A DNA stretch of 64,000 bases from Closterium sp. NIES-65. Its lineage: Eukaryota; Streptophyta; Zygnematophyceae; Desmidiales; Closteriaceae. The stretch is from the NCBI GenBank assembly GCA_948144175.1, contig CANXME010002192.1:2666001-2730000 (forward strand). Direction: 5' to 3'. Position 1 is the first letter of the stretch. Every line of letters begins with the position of its first letter. Positions 42,673 to 52,344 of the stretch are shown piece by piece. The position numbers were made by a program, and so were the translations under genes. The notes beneath the pieces were generated by a model. The model made no database searches, was not told where the DNA came from, and saw only the letters and a list, made by a program, of their open reading frames with translations.

Positions 42673-44187
42673 TCAAGAGGAGAGCAAGTGAGGCAAGACA
42701 GGCACAAGACCCAGCTGGGTGCAGAAGCGCTGATGGTCACAAGGCGCGAGTGCCTTGGTGAAGACATCAGCCGTGTTGGCCTCAGAGGCCACGTACGCAA
42801 GCCGCAACTGTCCACGCTGCTGTAGCTCACGAGCAAGGAAGTAGCGAAGAGCAATGTGCTTCGTTCTGTGCTCCAGACGCTGCTCTCGACACAAGGCCAG
42901 CATGGCCTTGTTGTCTACGTACAGCACTGGAGGAGAACGAGGCGGCTCTCCAAGGTCAGTCAGCAGGTAGGTAAGCCAGCGAAGCTCCTGTGCAACCATG
43001 GCCCCTGCGTAGATCTCAGCCTCACAACTCGAGCTGAGAACCGAAGACGAGCGAGTAGCCCGCCACGAGACAGAGCCGGAGCCAAGGCTGAAGGTGTAAC
43101 CCTGTGACGACCGCTGCGTAGCCTGGTCGTCAGCCCAAGAAGCGTCCGCGTGACCTGTAAGTACCACTGGACTCCGCCCTCCAAGCACTAGCCCCATGCC
43201 CGACGTACTGCACAGGTAGCGCAATACCCTCTTCGCTGCAGCCATGTGCTCTGGTCGGTGTCTCCCAGGAGCAACATAGCGTGCAAGAATGCTAAGAGGG
43301 TATGCAAGGTCAGGTCGTGTGCAGGTCATCAGGTACATGAGGCAGCCAACAAGCTCTGGGTACGGGCCACTCGACTCTACGGACTCATCCAAAGGCAGAG
43401 CTGAGAGCGAGTGGCGAGTAGACAGAGGAGTGGCCTGAGGCGAGGAGTACGTGAAGCCGAAGCGCTGAAGGACCTGCTGCACCATGTGTGACTGAGTCAA
43501 GGTAATGGTGCGGCGTGCTCTGTCCCGAGTGATCTGCAAGCCAAGGTAGCTGCGCAGTTCACCCAGGTCTGTGCACGTGTGTCTCTTCAGCAGCTCGGAC
43601 TTCACGTAGGCGAGTCCAGCAGTGTCCGCTGTGGCAAAGACCAAGTCGTCGACGTACACGAGGATGTAGAACGGCGGCAGAGAAGTGTCGGTGCGCAGAA
43701 ACAGCGACGGGTCAGCAGTAGAAGGAGCAAACCCAAGGGCCGCAAGTGTAGTCCTCTGTGTGTCGTGCCACTCACGTGGTGCCTGGCGGAGACCGTAGAC
43801 TGGCCGTCGGAGGCTCCACTGGGTGCCAGGAGGGAAAGTCCCAGTGAAGCCAGGTGGACGGCGCAGCCAGATCTCCTCGTGCAGGCTCCCCTGCAAGAAC
43901 GCAGTACTGAAGTCGAGAGAGTGAAGCTCGTAGTCGCGCTGAGCGGCTATGTGCAGCAGCACCCGAAGAGTGGTCATCTTCGGGGTGGGAGAGAAGGTCT
44001 GAAAGTAGTCAACTCCCTGCCGCTGACTGAAGCCACGAGCGACGTACCGCGCCTTGAAGACAAGTGGAGAGCCCGGCGGCCGCTTCACCCTGAAGATCCA
44101 CATGCCACTGACGATGTTCGCCCCAGGTGGGGGAACCGCGTCAACGTAGGTGCCTGTGGACTTCCAGGAAGCCATCTCTGCATCCAT
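42673..44187 (-). CDS. pol: E5 reverse transcriptase-RNase H, intact frame
   Basis: 504 residues without a stop. RT: MDAEMASWKSTGTYVDAVPP, WIFRVKRPPGSPLVFKARYV, FSQRQGVDYFQTFSPTPKMT, LDFSTAFLQGSLHEEIW, YGLRQAPREWH, and the catalytic YVDDLVFATAD. RNase H: TGHADASWADDQ, CEAEIYAGAMVAQELRW, VDNKAMLALC and TKHIALRYFLARELQQRG, with the final LPHLLSS. The start chosen is only the first Met; in a working element this would be part of the Gag-Pol polyprotein and be cut out by the protease. RT copies element RNA into DNA in the cytoplasmic particle and RNase H removes the template. Most conserved reading frame in the window. Confidence 0.9.
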   Translation of the reverse strand: MDAEMASWKSTGTYVDAVPPPGANIVSGMWIFRVKRPPGSPLVFKARYVARGFSQRQGVDYFQTFSPTPKMTTLRVLLHIAAQRDYELHSLDFSTAFLQGSLHEEIWLRRPPGFTGTFPPGTQWSLRRPVYGLRQAPREWHDTQRTTLAALGFAPSTADPSLFLRTDTSLPPFYILVYVDDLVFATADTAGLAYVKSELLKRHTCTDLGELRSYLGLQITRDRARRTITLTQSHMVQQVLQRFGFTYSSPQATPLSTRHSLSALPLDESVESSGPYPELVGCLMYLMTCTRPDLAYPLSILARYVAPGRHRPEHMAAAKRVLRYLCSTSGMGLVLGGRSPVVLTGHADASWADDQATQRSSQGYTFSLGSGSVSWRATRSSSVLSSSCEAEIYAGAMVAQELRWLTYLLTDLGEPPRSPPVLYVDNKAMLALCREQRLEHRTKHIALRYFLARELQQRGQLRLAYVASEANTADVFTKALAPCDHQRFCTQLGLVPVLPHLLSS

Positions 44188-44208
44188 AGCTGCCTGCCAT
44201 TGAGAGGA

Positions 44209-45798
44209 TTAGGGACCCTCTACGGCCTCCGCGTAAGAGCGCGGAGTCGGGATGTCTAGTGCATCCGGGTCTCCCTCAGGAGCAAGCAGTACAGACGCGA
44301 GATGAGGTGAAGTAGCAGCCAGACACTGGAACTCCTCCTGCCTGTCCTCTAGGACGTCCGTGCCAAGAGCACACTCACCCCCGACGGACGGAGGACAGAC
44401 AGACGCAGACTCAGCAACAAGACTAGCAGCGTAGTCTAGACGACAGCGAGCAGCAAAGTCGACGAGCTCAGCGACAAGAGCAGACGCAGCAGCGGACTCA
44501 AAAGAGGGGTCAGTGACGACAGTAGCAAGCAGACGCGTGACAGTAGGACTGGCAGCACGAAGGGAGTCCGACTCTGGGTCGGTAAGCACAGGAAGGGAGG
44601 ACTCAGGAGGAGAAGGCAAAAGGGCACGCAGAGGAGCAGTGGACGGACTCAGAGACATCCGGTGCGTGCCAGGGACAGGAGGAGGACGCGGACGCGAACC
44701 ACGACCACTAGCGCGGGCAGCACAAACAGGCGACGCGGGACGAGACGCAGGCTTACGACGCTCAGCAAGACCTCCAGTAGGACCAGTGTAAGGAGAGGGA
44801 GCAGGCAGTGGGGAGGTAGGCTCCAACAGTGACTGCGACTGGACAGGCTGTGGACACTCTACCGGAGGAGAAAGACCAAGAACCTGCTGCAGAAGCGGAA
44901 CGAAGTACGGCCGAGGCCGCGCGGCAGCTCCAGACTCAGCAGGGACAGCACCAGCACCCTCAGCGGCAGCACCAGCGCCACCAACACCTCCAGCGGCAGG
45001 ACCTCCAGCAGCACCAGCAGCAGAACCACCGTCAGGACAGACAGCAGCAGACTCAGCACCAACGCCCTCAGCAGCCCCAGCTCCAGTAGGACCCGCAGGC
45101 GTAGCACCTCCGGGACCGGCGGCACCAGTACCCTCGACGGTCGAAGAAGCTCCTGCTCCAGCAGTAAGCCTCCAGCGGCGAGCAAACCACTCGCGCAGCT
45201 CCTGTGGAGAGAGGGGCTCCCGCCGAGACGCAGCACCAGGAGAAACCCCAGGCTCAGCGGCTCCAGACGTAGCACCCCCAGGCTCAGCAGCCCCAGACTC
45301 AGCACCCCCAGGCTCAGCAGCTCCAGACTGAGCACCCCCAGGCTCAGCAGCTCCAGCTCCAGTAGGACCCGCAGGCCCAGCAGCTCCGGGACAGGCAGCA
45401 CCAGCACCCTCAGCAGTCGAAGGAGCTCCAGCTCCAGCAGCACGCCTCCAGCGGCGAGCAAACCACTCGCGCAGCTCCTGTGGAGAGAGCGGCTCCCGCC
45501 GAGACGGAGCAACCGGAGAGCCCCCAGGTCCAGCAGTCGCAGGCTCCGCACCTCCAGGCTCAGCACCCCCAGGCTCAGCAGCTCCTGACGTAGCACCTCC
45601 CGGCTCAGCACCCCCAGCAGCAGCACCCCCAAGCTCAGCACCCCCCGGCCTCGCACCCCCAGGCTCAGCACCCCCAGCAGCAGCACCCCCAAGCTGAGCA
45701 CCCGCAGGCGTAGCACCCCCAGACTCTGCACCCGCAGCAGGCCCAGACTCAGCAGCAACCTCGACTAGCTCGACTGTGTCTACCTGGGACACACCTCA
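44209..45798 (-). pseudogene. pol: E5 linker with two SPQELREWFARRW copies
   Basis: About 527 residues between TGA 45,796-45,798 and TAA 44,209-44,211. It starts GVSQVDTVELVEVAAESGPA, followed by GGAEPGGA-type pentamers. Two modules SRREPLSPQELREWFARRWR are each followed by Ala/Gly-rich text. Then PYFVPLLQQVLGLSPP, a Ser/Pro/Arg-rich stretch, and the conserved TVVTDPSFESAAASALVAEL to DIPTPRSYAEAVEGP. Low complexity suggests a disordered spacer. The conserved C-terminal 150 residues recur in every element here and may have a real role. Confidence 0.75.
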
Positions 45799-46749
45799 AG
45801 GGGCAGGAACCTGAGGGGGGAGGGGGTCTACCAGGGGGGGAACTGGCACCAGGAAGTCCGGTGGGGGGGGGAGGGAAGGAGTACGGTAGGGGAAGAGGCG
45901 GTAGAAGGGGACTGACTCGTCGAACGTGACGTCCTGGGAGGACAGAACACGACGAGAGGAGGGGTGGTAGAACTGCCACCCTGGAGCGTCAGGGGGGAAG
46001 CCAAGGAAGACACAGGGAGCAGCACGGGGGGACAGCTTGTCCGCAGACAAGTCGCGGACAAACGCCCGAGATCCCCAGACACGGAACGCAGACGCATCGC
46101 CGACCTTCCCCGTCCACAGTAACACTGGGGACATCGCGGGCCGAGAGACCCTGGGGTGAAGGTTGAGCTGATGCGCCGCGTACCGAACCGCAAACGGCCA
46201 CAGAAAATGGGGGGCAGCCGCATGCATCATGGACGTACGAGCGACATCCATGACCATGCCAATGCGGCGCTCAGCAATCCGATTTTGCTGTGGAGAGTCC
46301 GGAAGCGTAAAGGTCTGGCGGATCCCCTGTGCATGACAGTAGTCTCGCAGAAGGCGAGAGGAGAACTCCCCACCTCGGTCAGAGTGCAGACGCAGAACAG
46401 GAAAGTCCGAGCCGAAGCTCCTCCTGAGCTGGAGACGAGCCTCGCGGATCCAGTCGATCAGCACCTCAGTGACAGCACCCTTGCTGCGCAAGAGGAAGAC
46501 TGTGGTGTAACGCGAGGAGTCGTCAACCACCAACAGGAAGTAGCGCTCGTGACCCTGCCCACGGACGGGGGCCGGGCCCCACACGTCCATGTGAAGTGTC
46601 TGCAGAGGAGCCTCTGTCTGGGGAAACTGGGAGGAGTCAGGAGCAGCCCTGAGGCGCCCCTCGACACAGGGGACACATGAAGGTCTCGTGAGACAAGAGG
46701 CGACACGAGCAGGGGGCAGACTCAGGACCAGACCTGGACGCAGCAGCAA
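45796..46749 (-). pseudogene. pol: E5 integrase catalytic and C-terminal part
   Basis: It reads from CVPCVEGRLRAAPDSSQFPQ through the catalytic LHMDVWGP, VVDDSSRYTTVFLLR, LHSDRGGEFSSRLL and SPQQNRIAERRIGMVMDVAR (the usual QNGIAE has Arg for Gly) to RVWGSRAFVRDLSADKLSPR, VFLGFPPDAPGWQFYHPSSR and SQDVTFDESVPFYR. The HHRLGHPS half of the zinc-binding motif is deleted: SHETF jumps to the CVPC region with a frame change near 46,680. The catalytic triad is present. Confidence 0.85.
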
Positions 46750-47872
46750 ACACCTGACCTGACGCTGCTACCTGACCGGACGCAGGGACAGGAGGAGACT
46801 CAGTGGTCAGGGTGTAGAGGCTCGACCCCGGCCGACGCGAGAACGTGGCCAGGTGCCGGCATGTGCGTGCGTCCGTGCAGTGGGTCACCCGCTGACTCGC
46901 AGGAGTGAACTGGTGAACCCCCGCATCCTGCAGGTCTGCACCACTCACCAAGTTCGTCGAGAACGAGGGGAGGTACAGACTAGACAGGGTGCCCGAGGGG
47001 GCAGCCGGACACGGGAGGACAGTGGAAAAGTGAGCGAGGACAGGACCCCCAGAGGGGTCAGCCAGGGAGACTGCAACAGGCCGACCAAGCGGCGTGAGTC
47101 TGGTGCGGTCTCGAAAGAAGGAGCGAGAAGCCCCAGAGTCAAGTGTAAAGGTGAGGGAGGCCGAAGCCAACGTGGTACCTGAGAGCGCAGCCTCACCCGC
47201 ACCTGAGGAAGCAGACTCACTAGCACCTAGAGCAGCAGCCGCACCTGTACCTGGAGCAGGAGACTCACTAGCACCCAGAGCAGCAGCAGCCTCACCAGTA
47301 GCTAGAGCAGCAGGTCCTATACCCGGGTCAGGCGGTACGCACAGGTGACCGGCACGGTCAGCACTAGTAGGCAATGCATACATGGCAGTGAGAATAGCAT
47401 CATAGTCAAGAGCAAATATATCTACCCTCTGCCTAAGCAACTCCACCCAGTCGGGGAGCTCAGCCTCGTCGCCAAACACGGTACGCCAGGCGTCGCTCAG
47501 ACGGGCGAAGCAGCGGGACTGTGTATGACTAGGTGTCCCACAAGGCTGACCAGTCCGAGCACCAGTGAGAATCACGTAAGAGCAGCGAACAGAACTGAGA
47601 GACCCTCCACTCTGAGCGTACCACTCACGAAGCTGCTGAGGCGTGAGAGACGCGCGGGGGGGTCGCGGGAGCTGCATCTGGCCGCCACCAGTAGTAGAAG
47701 CAGCAGGAGTGGTAGCAGTAGTAGCGCCACCACCCCTACAGCCCCAACCAGCGTACCACTCACGCAGCTGCTGGGGCGTGAGGGACTCACGCAGACGTCG
47801 ATGGGGCCGCATCTGGCTCCACCAGTAGAGGCAGGAGCAGGAGTAGCAGCAGTAAGGCAGGCAGCCAGGCAA
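46700..47872 (-). pseudogene. pol: E5 REWY repeats, zinc knuckle and protease
   Basis: Two REWY repeats, RESLTPQQLREWYAGWG and RASLTPQQLREWYAQSGG, are about 45 residues apart. Next is CSYVILTG...PCGTPSHTQSRC (C-x13-C-x4-H-x4-C), FARLSDAWR, DYDAILTAMYALPTS and VPPDPG with repeated GEAAALGAS units. The protease is LTFTLDSGASRSFFRDRTRL with FSTVLPCPAAPSGTLSSLYL. The frame runs into the deletion at about 46,690. The N-terminus (MPGCLPYCCYSCS) is not a Gag domain. Confidence 0.8.
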
Positions 47873-47879
47873 GCCAAAA

Positions 47880-48860
47880 AGGGAGGCAGGCAGGCAAGCA
47901 GGCGACGCGCAGCGTGCTAGCAGGGCAGGGGCTCACCAGTGGTGGGTAGAGTAGGCTCGGCGACTCAGAGGTTCGGCAGCACGGCGGCTCTGCGGCTCGG
48001 GCGACTCGGGCGGCTCGGCGGCAGGGCGGCTCGGCAGCAACTGCAGCTCGGCAGCCCGGCGACCCGGCGGCGCGGCTGTAGGGCGGCTCGGCTGCTGGGA
48101 GGCTCGGGTGAAGAGCGGCTCGGCTGCAGGGCGGCTCGGCTGCTGGGAGGCTCGGGTGTAAAGCGGCTCGGCGGCGAGGCGGCTCGGCTGCAGGGCGGCT
48201 CGAGACGAAGGAGGAGGAGAAGTAGGGGAGACCACGCAAGCGGCCCCCTCAGGTCGCCTCGACAGGCAACGGGAAAAGGGGGGGGGGGGGGAGGCGGCTC
48301 GGGCGGCTCGGGCGGCTCAGGCGGCTCGGGCAGCTCGGGCAGTCAGCGGCACAGGCGGCTCGGGCGGCTCGGCTCCTCAGCTGCGCAGACGGCTCGGGCG
48401 GCTCAGGCTGCACGGCGGCTAACGGGCGGCGTGGGGGGCCAGGACGGCGGCGTGCAGCAGGGACGGGCGGCGCACGGGCGGTGTGAGGCCGGGACGGGCG
48501 CGCGGGGGCGGCTAGGGGCCGGGACGGGCACGCGCGGGTGGCTAGGAGCCGGGACGGGCGGCGCGCGGGCGGCTAGGGGCCTGAACGGGCGGCGCGTGAG
48601 CGGCTAGGGGCCGGGACGGGCGGCGCGCGGGCGGCTAGGGGCCTGAACGGGCGGCGCGCGAGCGGCTAGGGGCCAAGACGGGCGGCGCGCGGGCGGCTAA
48701 GGGCCGGGACGGGCGGCGCGCGGGCGGCTAGGGGCCTGAACGGGCGGCGCGCGGGCGGCTAGGGGCCGGGACAGGCGGCGCGCGGGCGGCTAGGGGCCTG
48801 CAGGGCAGGCCGAAAGAGTGAGAGCGAGGGCCCGGAGCGCGCTCCGGGCAGAAAAAAAAG
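47880..48860 (-). repeat. E5 leader GC-rich tandem arrays
   Basis: 48,420-48,800 on plus repeats a ~38-base unit GGCGGCGCGCGGGCGGCTAG plus GGGCCGGGAC or GGGCCTGAAC, about ten times. 47,940-48,230 has CGGCTCGGCTGCAGGGCGGCT units. 48,290-48,410 has GGCTCGGGC repeats. Untranslated leader. Confidence 0.8.
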
Positions 48861-48868
48861 TTTAAAAG

Positions 48869-48915
48869 TGGTGGGCCCTAAGCACAGTTCCCACGGGGGA
48901 ACCTGCTCGATACCA
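48869..48915 (-). promoter_or_regulatory. E5 primer site and candidate packaging hairpin
   Basis: On the minus strand, TGGTATCGAGC follows the LTR, then the stem GTTCCC/GGGAAC (about 48,887-48,902) and GGGCCCACCA (48,869-48,878). Confidence 0.6.
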
Positions 48916-49051
48916 TGTGGAGAATAGAGCGAGAATGAATGAACTATGAGTGAAGTGAGTACAAATGGCAAAACCCTAATTGGGTTGTACCCCCTATGGT
49001 ATACCCCACTGTAGCCTACACAACAGCATAAGCTACATATATGTTCTGACA
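48916..49051 (-). repeat. E5 5' LTR
   Basis: 136 bases identical by eye to 42,329-42,464. The BAG ORF reads into its outer end for a few codons (VRTYM) and stops at TAG. Confidence 0.95.
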
Positions 49052-50096
49052 GCACCGCCTCGCTTCCCAGCCATTCTCTCCTTCCACTGCCACAAGGCGT
49101 CCCTCCAGTGCCTCTGCTTTTGCCTCTTAGCCACTCTCCCCACCTGATGCGTGCTTCTGGCAACATCAGAGCTCTCGCAGCTGACACATCTCTTGTTGCT
49201 GCATTGATTGCCACAATGGCAGGAATCCTCACAAAGTGGGTCTACATCCATTCCTGCATCACCCATTGTGGTAACACCCGTGTCAACAAGAACTCCAAGG
49301 GGAGCCTCAGCCTCCTGTGGTTGAGTACTTGTGAGAATGTCGACCCTGTCTAGCAACTTCGTCAGCTTCCTGGCCATGTCCCGACGCAAGTTCCGAACGT
49401 CCTGGTTCGGGGACTGCACCTCGTCCAACCAAAGGAGCCAGCTCATGATTGTCTCGCTCACCCGAAGCTTTTCCAAAGGGTCAGAAACCATCTTAGCCAC
49501 GAATTTGTTATCCCGAAGCTGCGCGTCCATCTCGTGAACCAGTTTCCGAACGTTAGCTATGGACCGAGCCAGTTCGAGAGGCTTGCCTTGGCGCACCGAA
49601 TTGCCCCGCCATACTGCTTGCAACTTCCGAGCAGCATCGTCAGCCGATAATGACGATACGCGAGCGATTTTAGCAGCAGGAATTCCGGCGACGCTGCCGG
49701 TGTCTCGGGGCGCTTGCCACTATTGTTTGCTGGGTGCTGGACGGGTATTTGATGGGCAGCTGCTTGCTCCTTGTACTGTGATTGTCGAAACTTTGTCTCA
49801 TTCACGTCGTGCTGCGCCCCTCGCGCGTACGCTGCATGCCTTCGCGCGTCAAGCTCGTGCGCTTGCTGCTTCCGTGCAATCTCATGTTTCCGTGTGTCAT
49901 TGCGTCGTCTCTACGCCATATTCCCAGCTGATGAGTCAAAACCGTTGTCAAATAGGAACGGATCGCCAAAAAGCGGAGACGAAGAGGAGGCAAAGTTCGA
50001 AGGTGATGGTTGGGAATGACAATGGGTCGGGTAAGACGATGCGAGAAGGTGAGGTTGTTGTTGCTCGAAAAGTAGATCTAACATACCGAATGCCAT
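49052..50096 (-). CDS. IQ-BAG co-chaperone gene, copy B (possibly interrupted)
   Basis: The C-terminal frame (49,623 down to 49,052) reads ADDAARKLQAVWRGNSVRQ, an IQ calmodulin-type motif, followed by LARSIANVRKLVHEMDAQLR, SETIMSWLLWLDEVQSPNQD and VRNLRRDMARKLTKLLDRVD, the three-helix BAG pattern. A Cys-rich patch (CEDSCHCGNQCSNKRCVSC) and a basic tail KRQKQRHWRDALWQWKERMA end it. In plants, BAG proteins with an IQ motif bind Hsp70 and calmodulin in stress and death control. The upstream part starts MAFGMLDLLFEQQQPH but has TAG at 49,911 and a frame change before the IQ motif, both at the same places as in copy A, so an unrecognised intron is as likely as decay. E5 is inserted two codons before the old stop (KRGGA-C-stop), so the protein is hardly changed. 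Confidence 0.6.
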
Positions 50097-50159
50097 TCTC
50101 TGAAGACCGTCTATCCAATGAGGTGTTGGCGAAGCTGGTACGATTTTGAAAATAAGAGT

Positions 50160-50964
50160 TTTTCTAAAGCTTTGAGTTCGTCGTAAGCTGGTATGAAAGT
50201 AGCTGAATGTGTTGTAGGTTTTTTAATCATGTCTCTGTCACTCGCCAATTGTATTTATAAAATTGGCATGAACGATGACGGTGGTTCTAGAACCACCTCT
50301 GACTGTCGAGATGCAGCGAGAAAGGTCTAGTTAGCTCGGACCGAGCAGGTTTGCGAATCCGCAAGGTGCTTCGGGAATTCGCGTGTTTATTTCACAAATG
50401 AGCGGTGTTTCGCGATTCCGGATATTGTTTCGCGAATTCACGTGGTACCCTGCAGATCGAGGTGGTGCTTCACCAGCCGCTTGCAACTTAGCAAAAACGC
50501 GTGGAAATTTGGGAAATAGATGGCCTTTGCCCGGTGTGGTATTCCGTGAAATGCCGTGCCCGCTTCGTTGCGGAGCTCTGCGACGGGCAGGGCTGGGAAG
50601 GAGCAAGGGGGTGCATCACGAAGCAGCAGTATTAGGGCAGGTTACCTCACGATCTGGTTGCGAGCGAATCAGAGGTTGTTCAGTTGTACTTTATGTTACA
50701 GTTGTTCTGAGATTGTAAGATTTTGCAGGTAGCATATGCACACCAACACATCAAAGTGGGTCCATTCACCAATTACTGCCCTTTTAGCTGCGAGGTTCTC
50801 AATCAGTGAACATTAATCGATTCATTGATTCTATCATCAGCATAGCACATTAAACAAAAGCATTCACCTCTCATAAAATATACATTACTGCACAAAGCCA
50901 GACTGAGAACCTAGAATTGAGCTGCCGAATCTCTTAAAACTGTGCTGCAGTTACAACATGATGC
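50160..50964. other. Intergenic region between BAG copy B and the ISE2 gene
   Basis: No gene is recognised. About 50,330-50,450 has several GCGAATTC/GCGATTCCG-like repeats. It should hold the promoter of the BAG gene (minus, from 50,097 upward) and the 3' end of the ISE2 gene. No clear TATA or poly-A signal could be assigned. Confidence 0.4.
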
Positions 50965-51659
50965 TCAGCCAATGAGCTCGGAGATAGGTGGCCTCTCCAT
51001 GACATAAGCTGACTGCTTTGCCGCCTTGGCCAATGAGGGATCGATGCCTGGAAGATACGGGATCTGCACACGGAGAGTTTGAGGGGAGAGGAAGAGAGAG
51101 GTGGAAAAGGCAGAGGTAGGGATAACGTGAGAGGTAATAAGAGGAGCAAGCGAGGGTGGGAGAAAGGGAGAGTGGGGACATGGAGGAGAGTGAGAGAGGT
51201 AGGGCACGTAACAAGGCATTCCGGAAACAGAGAGATAATGCTTTACATGGGGCGATGATGCTTGTGATAGAGAGAGGTGATATCTGAGGTGGTTGGAGCA
51301 ATGAAGTGGCATAACAAACCTGAGAAAGTATATCAATGGTGCGCCTTAGCAGCCGCGCAATGTCCCCCTCGTCCAACCCTGCACAGTCAGCGATGAGCTG
51401 GCGCCACGTCACATCCTGCGCCCACGCCTCCACCACTCCAGCGAATTGCGCGTCCAGGTCAGCAGGGATTGCCACGTTTGCAGCCAGCTGGAGCTGCATC
51501 AGCCAATCGCGGCGCTCTTCAGCTTCGTACACCCACTCTTGCACCTCCCAGGAAGGCTCGTACGGGAAGGAGGGCGAACTGGCAGAGCGAGGGTGGGGGG
51601 ACGTGGTAAGTGAGACCAAAGGGCATGACATAAGGGATAGGGCAGATGCGAAAAGCAAG

Positions 51660-51900
51660 TTCTGGATCAACTCGAAACAAACCCGCACATACACCCACTC
51701 CTGCATATTCCAGGAAGGCTCATAAGGGAAGGAGGGCGAAATGGAGGGTGGGGGGAGGAGGAGTTGAGAGCAAGGATGAGATGAAAGGCTAGGGCATAAG
51801 GGAGAGGGCACATGTGGAGGACAAGTTGTGAGACGTCTCAGACCATGCCTCACACACCCACTCCCGCACCTGCCAGGATGGCTTGTAGGGGAAGGAGGGC
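51660..51900 (-). repeat. Repeated ISE2 exon c 5' ends
   Basis: Two further copies of the exon c start lie in intron b-c: SPSFPYEPSWNMQEWVYVRV (about 51,675-51,745) and SPSFPYKPSWQVREWVCEAW (about 51,845-51,905), compared with SPSFPYEPSWEVQEWVYEAE in the real exon. Each spans about 45-60 bases of exon-like sequence. They may be decoy or alternative exons; neither continues into the rest of the domain. Confidence 0.7.
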
Positions 51901-52289
51901 GAACTAGTAGGGTGGCTGTTAGGGTGCAACAAAAGGGAATGGGCAAAACGGGAGAACGAGGGAGGGTTTATGGTTGACACCTGACATTTCTCACCTCTGC
52001 ACTAACACCCCTCACCTGCTGCCGTCTCTCGTACGCATGTGCGTGCCTTCAGAACCCACCACGATAACTCACCTGCCGTCGCCTGTGCGCATGCGCATGC
52101 CTTTAGACACCAGAGCATCGCAGCACCCCACTATGGCTGGTAGAGAGAGGCGCGGGAGGGAGGGGTGCAAGAGCGCCACCGCGATCCACAGCTCGTTCAC
52201 TCTTCGCACCTGCGTGAATGGAGAGACGAAGGGGTGAGAAGAGTTTTGGTGAGCGGAGGGACGTTCAGAGGCAGCTCACGACATGGGTG

Positions 52290-52344
52290 GGGGGGAGGGG
52301 TGCGAGAGTGCCACCGCGATCCACAATTCGTTCACCCCTCATAC
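52290..52344 (-). repeat. Duplicate of ISE2 exon b 5' end
   Basis: VRGVNELWIAVALSHPSPP after a CGCAG acceptor, about 135 bases upstream (in gene direction) of the true exon b with VRRVNELWIAVAL. The frame closes soon after, and the second half of exon b is missing. The flanking intron text is also repeated, so a block of about 130 bases was duplicated. Confidence 0.7.

Larger units (their letters stand above)
42329..49051 (-). mobile_element. Ty1/copia retrotransposon E5 (no Gag domain), identical LTRs, TSD GCACC
   Basis: 6,723 bases, minus orientation, with two 136-bp LTRs that are identical over their whole length by eye. GCACC lies at 42,324-42,328 and 49,052-49,056. It is the youngest insertion here, at the very end of the BAG copy B ORF. 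RT-RNase H is one open frame of 504 codons. Only three lesions are evident: TAA at 44,209, TGA at 45,796, and a deletion with frameshift near 46,680 removing the integrase HHCC zinc motif. No copia Gag domain. Confidence 0.95.

Noticed and set aside
44829..45089. Gln-rich plus-strand ORF (QQGQHQHPQRQHQ...)
   Set aside because: It is the reverse complement of the E5 Ala/Gly linker, not a separate gene.
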